From positions 62,001 through 126,000 of the forward strand of contig NZ_NEVM01000001.1 of the NCBI RefSeq assembly GCF_002261225.1: DNA of 64,000 nt. The letters are read 5' to 3'. Both the position numbers and the translations under genes were made by a program. The notes under the pieces were generated by a model. That model was not told the DNA's origin. It searched no databases and saw only the letters and a list, made by a program, of their open reading frames with translations. This DNA comes from Bordetella genomosp. 10 (GTDB lineage Bacteria; Pseudomonadota; Gammaproteobacteria; Burkholderiales; Burkholderiaceae_B). Shown here in pieces: positions 37,212 to 45,547 of the stretch (position 1 is the first letter of the stretch; every line of letters begins with the position of its first letter).

Positions 37212-37243
37212 TGGCATGATGGCGCCTGGATCTGGAGCCCCGC

Positions 37244-37918
37244 ATGTACATACCCGAACATTTTTCCGTCGAGGACCCCGCTGCCCTGCATGCGCTGGTC
37301 CGCGCCCATCCCCTCGGCGCGCTGGTGACCCACGGCGCGGGCGGGCTGGACGCCAACCACATTCCCTTCGAACTGGAGGTCGCCGCCGACGGGCAGGCCA
37401 CCCTGCTGGCCCACGTGGCGCGCAAGAATCCCGTGTGGCGGGACGCGCGGGACGGTGACGAGGTCCTGGTCGTATTCCGCGCCGATGACGCCTACATCTC
37501 TCCCAACTGGTACCCCAGCAAGCACGAGTTCCACCGGCAGGTGCCGACCTGGAACTACCTGGTGGTCCACGCGCATGGCCGCATACGCATCCGCGATGAC
37601 GAGAAATTCGTGCGGGGCGTGGTGGCGCGCCTCACGCGCGCCCACGAGAAGTCGCAGCCCAAGCCGTGGAAGATGACCGACAGCGCGCCCGAATACATCG
37701 ATGCCATGCTGCGCGAAATCGTCGGCGTGCAGGTCGACGTGACGCGCCTGGTCGGCAAGGCCAAGCTCAGCCAGAACAAGGACAGGCGCGACCTCGAATC
37801 CGCCGCCCGAGGCGTGCTGGCCGCCGGCGCCGTCGAACTGGGCGAACGCATGATGGCCTGTGCCCGCGACGGCGAGCCCGGCTTAGGCCGCCGCGGCCTG
37901 GACATCAAATTTTCTTAA
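37244..37918 (+). CDS. PaiB-like FMN-binding negative regulator family protein
   Basis: A 224-residue protein of the PaiB family with a split-barrel flavin-binding fold. MYIPEHFSVEDPAALHALV is the typical N-terminus and GGLDANHIPFELE follows. Further motifs are VWRDARDGDEVLVVFRADDAYISPNWYPSK (key part YISPNWYPSK) and WNYLVVHAHGRI. Homologues lie next to MocR regulators and are annotated as transcriptional regulators, but the fold is that of pyridoxamine-phosphate-oxidase-like flavoproteins, so an enzymatic or FMN-handling role is as likely. It is divergent from the GST/MocR pair with an inverted-repeat operator candidate in the gap. Confidence 0.9.
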   Translation: MYIPEHFSVEDPAALHALVRAHPLGALVTHGAGGLDANHIPFELEVAADGQATLLAHVARKNPVWRDARDGDEVLVVFRADDAYISPNWYPSKHEFHRQVPTWNYLVVHAHGRIRIRDDEKFVRGVVARLTRAHEKSQPKPWKMTDSAPEYIDAMLREIVGVQVDVTRLVGKAKLSQNKDRRDLESAARGVLAAGAVELGERMMACARDGEPGLGRRGLDIKFS

Positions 37919-38098
37919 CTCATTCCTCAAAAAGAGTGGCTGTCGCCACGGGAGCGATGTACTTAGACTCGCTGCACCCTTGCCGTCATCGCCGGGGGCG
38001 TCGGCGGGTAGCCTGAGTGTTGTCGGTATGGAGCCCGGCCCGGCGCGGACCGGATCGGACAGGGCCCTGCACATACCTATAAATCCAATGGAGACAAC

Positions 38099-39064
38099 AT
38101 GAAGCTGTTGACTCGTTTCCTCGCCGTCCTGGCGTGTTGCGCCTGTACGGCCGCCCATGCCCAATATCCGGAAAAGCCGCTGCGCCTGATCGTTCCTTTC
38201 CCGCCGGGCGGCAATATCGATGCGACGGCGCGCATCATTTCCGCCGGTCTTGGCGCGCGGCTGGGCGGCACGGTCATCGTCGAGAACCGTGCCGGCGCCG
38301 CCGGTCTCACGGGCTCGGAATTCGTCGCCCGGTCGGATGCGGACGGCTATACCGCCCTGCTGGGCTCCACCGGCGCGCTGGCGCCGGCGCGCGCCCTGCA
38401 TCCCGGCACGCCGCTGCACCCCACCAAGGACTTCGTGGCCGCCGGTCCCCTGGCGCGCGCGCCGCTGGTGCTCGCGGTGCGGCCCGACCTGCCGGCCGGG
38501 GACCTCAAGTCGTTCATCGCGTATGCCAAGGCGCATCCCGGCAAGCTGACGATGGCCTCGGCGGGCGTCGGCACCGCCGCTCACCTGACGGGCGAGCTGT
38601 TCCAGAAACTCAGCGGCACCCGGTTCCTGCACGTGCCCTACAAAGGCAGCAGCCTGGCCGTGGCGGACCTGCTGGGCGGGCACGTGGACCTGACGTTCGA
38701 CCAGTTGGCGTCGACGCTGGCGCAGATCAAGGCGGGCAAGCTGCGCGCGCTCGGCGTCACGACGGCGCAGCGCACGAGCATCATGCCGGAACTGCCCACG
38801 CTGGCCGAGTCCGGCCTGCCGGGCTTCGAGGCCAGCACGACCACGGGCTTGCTGTTCCCGGCCGGGACGCCCGCCGCGGTCATCGCCAAGGTCAACGCCG
38901 CCTTGCAGGAAGTGCTCAAGCAGCCGGACGTGCAGCGCCAGTTCCGCGACCTGGGCTCGGACGTCCTGCCCGGATCCGGCGCGGACTTCGACCGCATCCT
39001 GCGCGACGAGACGGCCAAGTGGGACGGCGTGATCAAGGATGCCGGCATTGCCCCGATGGAATAG
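38099..39064 (+). CDS. Bug family substrate-binding protein
   Basis: A 321-residue periplasmic receptor with a signal peptide ending about residue 21 (AHAQ). The mature start has YPEKPLRLIVPFPPGGNID, with the ligand loop PFPPGGNID; the usual Ser/Thr after the glycines (GGSTD or GGGSD) is replaced by Asn-Ile. Other motifs are VARSDADGYTALLG and HVPYKGSSLAVADLLGGHV. It is followed 44 bases later by an amidohydrolase gene. It probably captures the lactone or carboxylate used by that enzyme. TATAAA lies too close to the start codon to be a convincing promoter. Confidence 0.92.
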   Translation: MKLLTRFLAVLACCACTAAHAQYPEKPLRLIVPFPPGGNIDATARIISAGLGARLGGTVIVENRAGAAGLTGSEFVARSDADGYTALLGSTGALAPARALHPGTPLHPTKDFVAAGPLARAPLVLAVRPDLPAGDLKSFIAYAKAHPGKLTMASAGVGTAAHLTGELFQKLSGTRFLHVPYKGSSLAVADLLGGHVDLTFDQLASTLAQIKAGKLRALGVTTAQRTSIMPELPTLAESGLPGFEASTTTGLLFPAGTPAAVIAKVNAALQEVLKQPDVQRQFRDLGSDVLPGSGADFDRILRDETAKWDGVIKDAGIAPME

Positions 39065-39107
39065 CGCACGGAAGCACAGCCGGAAACACAGCGAGAGGAA
39101 AGAAGAT

Positions 39108-40013
39108 ATGCAGCATACCGATGATTCCGCGGCCCCCGTCTGCCTGCCCCCGCTGGCTCGCGCATCGCGGCCGCGCCAGCCGTTGCCGGCCAACGCGACC
39201 GACTGCCACTGCCACGTCTACCAGGACTTCGACCGTTATCCGCTGAACGCGCAACGCTCCTATACGCCCGCGCCGGCGACGCTGGAGCAATATGCCGCCA
39301 TGTGCGAGCAGGTCGGCATACAGCGGACCGTCCAGGTCAGCGCGAGCGTCTATGGCACGGACAACTCGCTGACGCTGGCGGTGATCGCGGCGCTGGGGCA
39401 GCAGCGCGCCCGCGGCGTGGCCGGGCTGGCCGCCGACGTGACGGCGGCGGATCTCGACCGGCTGCACGCCGGCGGCATGCGCGGCGTGCGCCTTTCCACG
39501 CACGTGAAGGGCTATGGCGGCACGGCGGGCCTGGCGGCCATGGCCGAGCGTATCCGGCCCTACGGTTGGCACGTGCAGGTGCACGTGGCGGACATCGCGG
39601 AACTGGTCCCGCTCCAGGACACGCTGCTGCGCGCGGCCGCGCCGCTGGTGTTCGATCACCTGGGCGCGGTGCGCGGCGGCCAGGGGGTGGACCATCCAGG
39701 ATTCCAGGCGCTGCTGCGCATCCTGCGCGAGCGCGACGATTGCTGGGTCAAGATATCCAGTTGGTACCGGCGCTCGGATAGCGGCGCGCCCGGCTATGCC
39801 GATATGGCGCCCATCGTGGCCGCGCTGGTCGAGACGCGGCCCGATCGCCTGGTCTTCGGCACCAACTGGCCCCATCCCGCGTTGTTCGCGCCGTCCGCGG
39901 TGCCGGACGACGGCCATCTGATCGACCGCTTCTGCGACTGGGTGCCCGACGCGGAGGCGCGGGAACGCATCCTGGTCCGCAACCCGGCCAGGCTCTACGG
40001 CTTCGAGGAGTGA
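39108..40013 (+). CDS. Amidohydrolase family 2 (LigI-like lactonase family)
   Basis: A 301-residue TIM-barrel metallohydrolase of the amidohydrolase 2 family, closest in character to LigI-type 2-pyrone-4,6-dicarboxylate lactonases. The strand 1 metal motif HxH is in NATDCHCHVYQDFDRYPL. Strand 5-6 His residues are in WHVQVHVAD and LVFDHLGAVRGG. The strand 8 region has LVFGTNWPHPALF with the expected acidic/Asn position. I chose ATG 39108 because GAGAGGAAAG precedes it; the frame is open further upstream inside the spacer. It is coupled with the Bug gene and converges on a GntR regulator, overlapping it by 19 bases. The substrate is not known. Confidence 0.87.
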   Translation: MQHTDDSAAPVCLPPLARASRPRQPLPANATDCHCHVYQDFDRYPLNAQRSYTPAPATLEQYAAMCEQVGIQRTVQVSASVYGTDNSLTLAVIAALGQQRARGVAGLAADVTAADLDRLHAGGMRGVRLSTHVKGYGGTAGLAAMAERIRPYGWHVQVHVADIAELVPLQDTLLRAAAPLVFDHLGAVRGGQGVDHPGFQALLRILRERDDCWVKISSWYRRSDSGAPGYADMAPIVAALVETRPDRLVFGTNWPHPALFAPSAVPDDGHLIDRFCDWVPDAEARERILVRNPARLYGFEE

Positions 40014-40741
40014 ATCCCCGGCCCCGCGTCCGCCCGCGCCTGGTGCAGCATGTGCAGCGTGATCTTCCGCACCTCGGCCTTGCTCGCCTCGATGTGCGCT
40101 TTCAATAGCGCGCGGGCGCCGGCCGTGTCGCGGGCGAAGATGGCCCGCAGCAGGGCCGCGTGCTCGTCGTAGGTGGCGTCCACGCGAAAGTCCCGGGTGA
40201 AATCCAGGCGCCGCACGAGGCGGATCTTTTCCGTCACGTCGTGGTGGATCTGCGTCATTTCCTCGTTGCCCGCCGCGGCGACCAGCGCCTCATGGAAGGC
40301 TTCGTCCAGCAGGCCCACCAGGCGCCAGTCGCGGATGCGCTGTTCCGGCGCGACCAGCCAGGCCTCGTGCAACGCGCCGAGGATGCCCGAAGGGTCGATG
40401 GACTCGCGCTGGCATAGCGCCTCCACCGCGGCCAGTTCGAGCACGACGCGCACGTCGTAAAGATCCTCGAAGCGTTCGAACTCGAACGGGCGCACCTGCC
40501 AACCCGCCCGCTGGCGCGGGATCAGGAAGCCTTCGCGCTGCAGCCGCACCAGGCCCAGCCTGACCGGCGTGCGGCTGACGCCGAGCCGCGCGCTGATGTC
40601 CGCCTCGGAAAACAGGTCGCCCGGCAGCAGGCGGAATTCGAAAAGATCGCTCTTGATCCGTTCATACACGGCCTCCGCCAGGGAGTTCGACGCCGGCGCC
40701 GCGCGCCGTGGAGAGGGGCCAATTTGGACGGAAGCACGCAT
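39995..40741 (-). CDS. GntR-family regulator (FadR subfamily)
   Basis: A 248-residue GntR regulator. The winged helix (about 20-85) has LAEAVYERIKSDLFEFRLLP and the recognition region SEADISARLGVSRTPVRLGL. The C-terminal FCD domain (about 95-225) has DLYDVRVVLELAAVEALCQ and the metal-binding His region YDEHAALLRAIFARDTAGA. These FadR-type domains bind carboxylate effectors. It converges on the Bug/amidohydrolase pair and probably regulates it. Its 3' end overlaps the amidohydrolase gene by 19 bases. The palindrome ATACGTAT at 40896-40903 lies upstream and is a possible site. Confidence 0.91.
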   Translation of the reverse strand: MRASVQIGPSPRRAAPASNSLAEAVYERIKSDLFEFRLLPGDLFSEADISARLGVSRTPVRLGLVRLQREGFLIPRQRAGWQVRPFEFERFEDLYDVRVVLELAAVEALCQRESIDPSGILGALHEAWLVAPEQRIRDWRLVGLLDEAFHEALVAAAGNEEMTQIHHDVTEKIRLVRRLDFTRDFRVDATYDEHAALLRAIFARDTAGARALLKAHIEASKAEVRKITLHMLHQARADAGPGIHSSKP

Positions 40742-41031
40742 GCGCAAACCTCGATGTAGATCGTTATGCCTCCCGGGGGTCCTGCCCGTGGATTCCCATG
40801 TCGCGATGCTGCTTGCGGCGCGCCTCGATGGTGCGCTCGGCATCGGCATTCTTCGTGGGATTCCACCTCCCATACGGATGCGGATTCCTCAAGCAATACG
40901 TATGCCATGACGGGCGCCGGCGGCCGCCGGCCCTTGAATTCGCTGAATTTTCGCTGTACGCGACGGTCCGGCGCCGGCGCGATGCCGGTCTCCGAGCCAG
41001 CCTGCGGACTGGTATCCGGGCGCGCGCCCAG

Positions 41032-41046
41032 GCACCAATAGGGTGC
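41032..41046. promoter_or_regulatory. NtrC-like binding site upstream of urtABCDE
   Basis: GCACC-AATAG-GGTGC is a perfect 5-bp dyad with the NtrC spacing (consensus TGCACC-N5-GGTGCA). It lies about 130 bp upstream of the sigma-54 promoter. A weaker related stretch, GCACG-N5-GGGCC at 41064-41078, is centred 32 bp away, the spacing of paired NtrC sites at glnA-type enhancers. Confidence 0.65.
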
Positions 41047-41161
41047 GCGCGGTTCATAACGGCGCACGCGCATGGGCCGTTTCGGTGCGCGGGCCGCGCG
41101 CGGCGCCGTTGCCGCCGTCCCGCCCGCGCGCTCGGCCGCAGAAAATCGCCCGAGGAAAAAT

Positions 41162-41177
41162 TGGCATGCCTATTGCT
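41162..41177 (+). promoter_or_regulatory. Sigma-54 (-24/-12) promoter of the urt operon
   Basis: TGGCAT-GCCTA-TTGCT matches the sigma-54 consensus TGGCAY-N5-TTGCW exactly, with the invariant GG (41163-41164) and GC (41175-41176) separated by 10 bases. It points towards urtA. Together with the NtrC-like dyad, this indicates activation under nitrogen limitation. Confidence 0.8.
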
Positions 41178-41344
41178 TTGTCCCTGTAGCCGACCCAAGC
41201 GCGCGCATCACGGAGACAGCGTCGTGCGCCGCGCGCGGCATCGGATAACACCGGTTCTTCCATCGCTGCAAGGGGAGATGAAGCGCCGGCCCGACACGAC
41301 CGGCCCGTGGGGCCCAACGAAGACCATCCATCCAGGAGCTGTTC

Positions 41345-42598
41345 ATGCAACGCAGACTCGTACTCAAACAATTGTCCGCCGCCACGATGCTGGCCGCCAT
41401 GGGTTGGGTTCCCCAGGCCTTCGCCGCGGGCGACACGATCAAGGTGGGGATACTGCATTCCCTGTCCGGCACGATGGCGATCTCGGAAACGGCGCTCAAG
41501 AACGTGGCGCTGATGACGATAGACGAGATCAACAAGCAAGGCGGCGTGATGGGCAAGAAGCTGGAGCCCGTCATCGTCGATCCGGCCTCCGACTGGCCCA
41601 CCTACGCCACCAAGGCGCGCCAGCTCCTGAGCCAGGACAAGGTCGCCGTGGTGTTCGGCTGCTGGACCTCGGTGTCGCGCAAGTCCGTCCTGCCGGTGTT
41701 CAAGGAACTGAACGGCCTGTTGTTCTATCCCGTCCAGTACGAGGGCGAAGAGCTGGAGCACAACGTCTTCTACACGGGCGCCGCGCCCAACCAGCAGGCG
41801 ATTCCCGCCGTCGAATACCTCATGAGCAAGGACGGCGGCGGCGCCAAGCGCTGGGTGCTGCTGGGCACGGACTACGTGTACCCGCGCACCACCAACAAGA
41901 TCCTGCGCGCCTTCCTGCATTCCAAGGGCGTGAAGGATGCGGACATCTATGAGGAATACACGCCTTTCGGCCATTCCGACTACCAGACCATCGTCGCCAA
42001 GATCAAGGAATTCTCCGCGGGCGGCAAGACCGCCGTGGTGTCGACCATCAACGGCGATTCCAACGTGCCGTTCTACAAGGAACTGGGCAACTCCGGCATC
42101 AAGGCGACCGACATTCCGGTGGTGGCGTTCTCGGTGGGCGAAGAGGAACTGCGCGGCGTCGACACCAAGCCGCTGGTGGGCCAACTGGCGGCATGGAACT
42201 ACTTCCAGTCCATCAAGAACCCGGTCAACGCCGAGTTCGTGAAGAAGTGGAAGGAATACGCCAAGGCGCAGAACCTGCCCAACTGGCAGACCGCGGTGAC
42301 CAACGACCCGATGGAAGCCACGTATATCGGCATCCATATGTGGAAGCAGGCCGTCGAACAGGCCAAGACCACCGACGTCGAGAAGGTGATCGCCGCCGTG
42401 GGCGGGCAGACCTTCAAGGCGCCGGACGGCTTCACCATCGAAATGGACAAGACCAATCACCACCTGCACAAGCCCGTCTATATCGGCGAAGTGCAGGCCG
42501 ACGGCCAGTTCAGGGTTGTGTGGAAGTCCAAGGGCCCGATTCGCGCGCAACCGTGGAGCCCCTACATCCCGGGCAACGAAAGCAAGCAGAACATGTAA
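41345..42598 (+). CDS. urtA: Urea ABC transporter, periplasmic urea-binding protein
   Basis: A 417-residue periplasmic receptor of the Leu/Ile/Val-binding type specialised for urea or short amides. The signal peptide is about residues 1-28 (AFAAGD), with the RRL near the N-terminus. GILHSLSGTMAISETALKN and PVQYEGEELEHNVFYTGAAPNQQ (shown by parts PVQYEGEE and VFYTGAAPNQQ) are UrtA hallmarks. KRWVLLGTDYVYPRTTNKI also matches UrtA. The four following genes urtB-E complete the system. The upstream sigma-54/NtrC elements place it under nitrogen control. Urease genes are not in this window. Confidence 0.97.
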   Translation: MQRRLVLKQLSAATMLAAMGWVPQAFAAGDTIKVGILHSLSGTMAISETALKNVALMTIDEINKQGGVMGKKLEPVIVDPASDWPTYATKARQLLSQDKVAVVFGCWTSVSRKSVLPVFKELNGLLFYPVQYEGEELEHNVFYTGAAPNQQAIPAVEYLMSKDGGGAKRWVLLGTDYVYPRTTNKILRAFLHSKGVKDADIYEEYTPFGHSDYQTIVAKIKEFSAGGKTAVVSTINGDSNVPFYKELGNSGIKATDIPVVAFSVGEEELRGVDTKPLVGQLAAWNYFQSIKNPVNAEFVKKWKEYAKAQNLPNWQTAVTNDPMEATYIGIHMWKQAVEQAKTTDVEKVIAAVGGQTFKAPDGFTIEMDKTNHHLHKPVYIGEVQADGQFRVVWKSKGPIRAQPWSPYIPGNESKQNM

Positions 42599-42614
42599 GG
42601 GAACCAGGGCGACC

Positions 42615-44378
42615 ATGCTAAAGATGCTGTATTTCGAACGGCTGCGCCGGTGCTTGTCCGGCTTGACGCTGGGCGTGGCCGCCCTGGCCGTCTGCGCGCA
42701 TGCGCAGACGCCTTCCGCCTCCACGGCGGCGCCGCAAGGCGCCGCCGCGGCGGGGCAGAACGCCGCGCCCGCGGCCATGCCGCAAGGCGCCGTCGCGCAG
42801 GCGCCTTCGCCTACGCAGGCAGCGGCGCCCGCCGGCCTGGACGAGGCCTTGCTGGCCCTGCTGGCCAGCGACGACAACGATGAAAAGATCGAGGCGATCG
42901 GCAAGCTGGCGCGCTCGACCGATCCCAAGGCCGCCGCGCTGTTGCTGGCGCTGGGCCAGGACCACGTCTATCTTTCCCCGGAAGGCAAGCTGCTGATCAG
43001 CGACGACGACGGCGCCACCGGACGCGATCCCTTGAGCGGCGCCGCGGCGCCGATGCCCGAAGGCTCGGACACCCTGACCATCAACAACCGCGTTCGCGGC
43101 GCCATCGACGACGCCCGCGCCATCGCGCAACTGCACGCGCCGGATCCGGCCGCGCGCCTGGCCGCGGCGCAGCAACTGCAGCAGGCCGGCGACGAGACCC
43201 TGCTGCCCGTGCTCGACGACGCGATCGGCAAGGAAACCGACGCCCAGGTGCGGTCCGCGCTGCAGACCGTGCGGGCGCGCCTGCAATTGAGCGCCAGCGA
43301 CCCCGCCGCGCGGGCCGCCGCGGCCCGCACGCTGGGCGAGACCGGCAATCCCGCCTTCCGCGCGATGCTGGCGGCGGTGGCGCAGCCCAGGCCCGACGGC
43401 AGCTACGCGGAGCCGGACGCTTCCGTGCGCGCCGCCGCCACGCAGGCGCTGCGCGGCATCGACCGCCACATGACGACGGTGGAATGGGCCGGCAACGTGT
43501 TCTATGGCCTGAGCCTGGGCAGCGTGCTGCTGCTGGCCGCGCTGGGGCTGGCCATCACCTTCGGCCTGATGGGCGTCATCAACATGGCCCACGGCGAACT
43601 CATCATGATCGGCGCCTACGCCACCTATACGGTGCAACTGGTGTTCCGCCAGTACCTGCCCGGCTGGATCGACTGGTACGTGCTGGCGGCGCTGCCGGTG
43701 GCCTTCATCGCCACGGGACTGGTGGGCATGGCGCTGGAGCGCACGGTCATCCGCTGGCTCTACGGCCGTCCGCTGGAAACGCTGCTGGCGACCTGGGGCA
43801 TCAGCCTCATCCTCATGCAGGCGGTGCGTTCGCTGTTCGGCGCGCAGAACGTCGAGGTGGCCAATCCCGGCTGGATGTCCGGCGGCATCACCGTGATGGA
43901 CGGCCTGGTGCTGACCTACAACCGCATCGTCATCGTGCTGTTCGCCTTCCTGGTCGTGTTCTTCGTCTGGCTGCTGCTCAACCATACCCGCCTGGGCCTG
44001 TTCGTGCGCTCCATCACCCAGAACCGCGCCATGGCCGATTGCCTGGGCGTGCCCACCGGACGCATCGACATGCTGGCCTTCGGCCTGGGGTCGGGCATCG
44101 CCGGCCTGGCGGGCGTCGCGCTGTCGCAACTCGGCAACGTGGGGCCGGCGCTGGGCCAGGGCTACATCGTCGATTCCTTCATGGTGGTGGTGCTGGGCGG
44201 CGTCGGCCAGTTGGCGGGCACCGTCATCGCCGGGCTGGGCCTGGGCTGGGTCAACAAATTCCTCGAACCCTATGCCGGCGCCGTGCTGGCCAAGATCACC
44301 ATCCTCGCCCTCATCGTGCTGTTCGTCCAAAAACGCCCGCAGGGCCTGTTCGCCCCCAAAGGCCGGAGCGCCGAATGA
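42615..44378 (+). CDS. urtB: Urea ABC transporter permease UrtB
   Basis: A 587-residue inner-membrane permease. The first about 285 residues are a periplasmic Ala-rich domain after a signal-like helix (LTLGVAALAVCAHA), with helical-repeat character (ARLAAAQQLQQAGDETLLP and DAQVRSALQTVRARLQLSA). The C-terminal 300 residues are a LivH-type permease with GLAITFGLMGVINMAHGEL, AVRSLFGAQNVEV and NRAMADCLGVPTGRIDML. The N-terminal extension is usual in proteobacterial UrtB. I chose ATG 42615, 16 bases after the urtA stop; ATG 42624 is an alternative. Its stop overlaps the urtC start (ATGA 44375-44378). Confidence 0.95.
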   Translation: MLKMLYFERLRRCLSGLTLGVAALAVCAHAQTPSASTAAPQGAAAAGQNAAPAAMPQGAVAQAPSPTQAAAPAGLDEALLALLASDDNDEKIEAIGKLARSTDPKAAALLLALGQDHVYLSPEGKLLISDDDGATGRDPLSGAAAPMPEGSDTLTINNRVRGAIDDARAIAQLHAPDPAARLAAAQQLQQAGDETLLPVLDDAIGKETDAQVRSALQTVRARLQLSASDPAARAAAARTLGETGNPAFRAMLAAVAQPRPDGSYAEPDASVRAAATQALRGIDRHMTTVEWAGNVFYGLSLGSVLLLAALGLAITFGLMGVINMAHGELIMIGAYATYTVQLVFRQYLPGWIDWYVLAALPVAFIATGLVGMALERTVIRWLYGRPLETLLATWGISLILMQAVRSLFGAQNVEVANPGWMSGGITVMDGLVLTYNRIVIVLFAFLVVFFVWLLLNHTRLGLFVRSITQNRAMADCLGVPTGRIDMLAFGLGSGIAGLAGVALSQLGNVGPALGQGYIVDSFMVVVLGGVGQLAGTVIAGLGLGWVNKFLEPYAGAVLAKITILALIVLFVQKRPQGLFAPKGRSAE

Positions 44379-45547
44379 ATCCTGCCACCGACCTTCTGGC
44401 GCTGACCCGGCGCCCCTTGTTCCCGCCCAAGGTCTGGGCGCTGCTGATCGCGGCCTGCGTGGCGATGGCCGCCATGCCCGCGCTCAACCTGGCGTTCCCG
44501 GCGGGCCATCCCCTGCACGTGTCTTCCTACATGGTCGCGCTGGGCGGACGCTTCATGTGCTACGCCCTGGCCGCCCTGGCGCTGGATCTCGTGTGGGGCT
44601 ACGCCGGCATCCTCTCGCTGGGGCATGGGCTGTTCTTCGCGCTGGGCGGCTATGCGCACGGCATGTACCTGATGCGGGCCATCGGGCATGACGGCGTGTA
44701 CCAGAGCGACCTGCCCGACTTCATGGTGTTCCTGAACTGGAAGCAGTATCCCTGGTACTGGGCCTTCACCGATCATTTCGCCTACGCGATGCTGCTGGTG
44801 GTCCTGGTGCCGGGCGTGCTGGCCTTCGTGTTCGGCTACTTCGCGTTCCGCTCGCGCATCAAGGGCGTGTATTTCTCCATCATCACGCAGGCGCTCACCT
44901 ATGCCGCCATGCTGCTGTTCTTCCGCAACGATACGGGTTTCGGCGGCAACAACGGCTTCACCGACTTCAAGCGCATCCTGGGCTTTCCCATCACGGCGCC
45001 CGGCACGCGCGCCGCGCTGTTCTGGATCACGCTGGCCGTGCTGTTCGGCTCGCTGATCGTCGCCCGGCTCATCACCCGCTCCAAGCTGGGCCGCGTGCTG
45101 ACCGCCGTGCGCGACACGGAAAGCCGCGTGCGCTTCCTGGGATACGAGCCCCTGGGCTTCAAGCTTTTCGTCTGGACCCTGTCGGCCGTGCTGTGCGGCA
45201 TCGCCGGCGCGCTCTACGTGCCGCAGATCGGCATCATCAATCCCGGCGAAATGTCCACGGCCAACTCCATCGAAATGGTGATCTGGGTCGCCATCGGCGG
45301 GCGCGGCACCCTCATCGGCCCCATCGTCGGCGCGGGCGTGGTCAACAGCCTGAAGATCTGGTTCACCAGCGTATTTCCCGAGTTCTGGCTGTACGCCCTG
45401 GGCCTGGTGTTCGTCCTGGTGACGCTGTTCCTGCCGCAGGGCATCGTGGGCCTGGTGCGCGCCTGCGCGCAGCGGCTGGCGCAAGGCAAGTCCGGCAAGA
45501 CCGGCATGGGCGGCGCCGGCATGGCGCAGGAGGAGGGCACGCCATGA
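44375..45547 (+). CDS. urtC: Urea ABC transporter permease UrtC
   Basis: A 390-residue LivM-type permease that partners UrtB. It has about ten helices, with ALDLVWGYAGILSLGHGLFF, RNDTGFGGNNGFTDFKRILG and VRDTESRVRFLGYEPLGFKL as typical UrtC segments. IWVAIGGRGTLIGPIVGAG is near the C-terminus. A basic Gly-rich tail follows. Start and stop both overlap neighbours by four bases (urtB and urtD), so translation of urtBCD is coupled. Confidence 0.96.
   Translation: MNPATDLLALTRRPLFPPKVWALLIAACVAMAAMPALNLAFPAGHPLHVSSYMVALGGRFMCYALAALALDLVWGYAGILSLGHGLFFALGGYAHGMYLMRAIGHDGVYQSDLPDFMVFLNWKQYPWYWAFTDHFAYAMLLVVLVPGVLAFVFGYFAFRSRIKGVYFSIITQALTYAAMLLFFRNDTGFGGNNGFTDFKRILGFPITAPGTRAALFWITLAVLFGSLIVARLITRSKLGRVLTAVRDTESRVRFLGYEPLGFKLFVWTLSAVLCGIAGALYVPQIGIINPGEMSTANSIEMVIWVAIGGRGTLIGPIVGAGVVNSLKIWFTSVFPEFWLYALGLVFVLVTLFLPQGIVGLVRACAQRLAQGKSGKTGMGGAGMAQEEGTP

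Larger units (their letters stand above)
40742..41344. other. Long non-coding divergent region, GntR / urtA
   Basis: This 603-bp gap contains only weak open frames with no family character. It holds an NtrC-like dyad (41032-41046), a possible second weaker NtrC site near 41064-41078, a consensus sigma-54 promoter (41162-41177), and ATACGTAT (40896-40903), a possible GntR site. The untranslated leader between the promoter and urtA would be about 155 bases; no riboswitch or attenuator was identified in it. Confidence 0.6.

Noticed and set aside
37936..37949. GTGGC/GCCAC hairpin after the PaiB-like gene
   Set aside because: Only 5 bp with no T-run; too weak to call a terminator.
38078..38083. 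TATAAA just before the Bug gene at 38099
   Set aside because: It lies only 15 bases before the start codon, leaving almost no room for a leader and ribosome site; probably not the promoter.
40766..41041. A 91-codon plus-strand frame in the gap before urtA
   Set aside because: No ribosome site, odd Cys/His/Ser composition, no family resemblance, and it overlaps the NtrC-like site.
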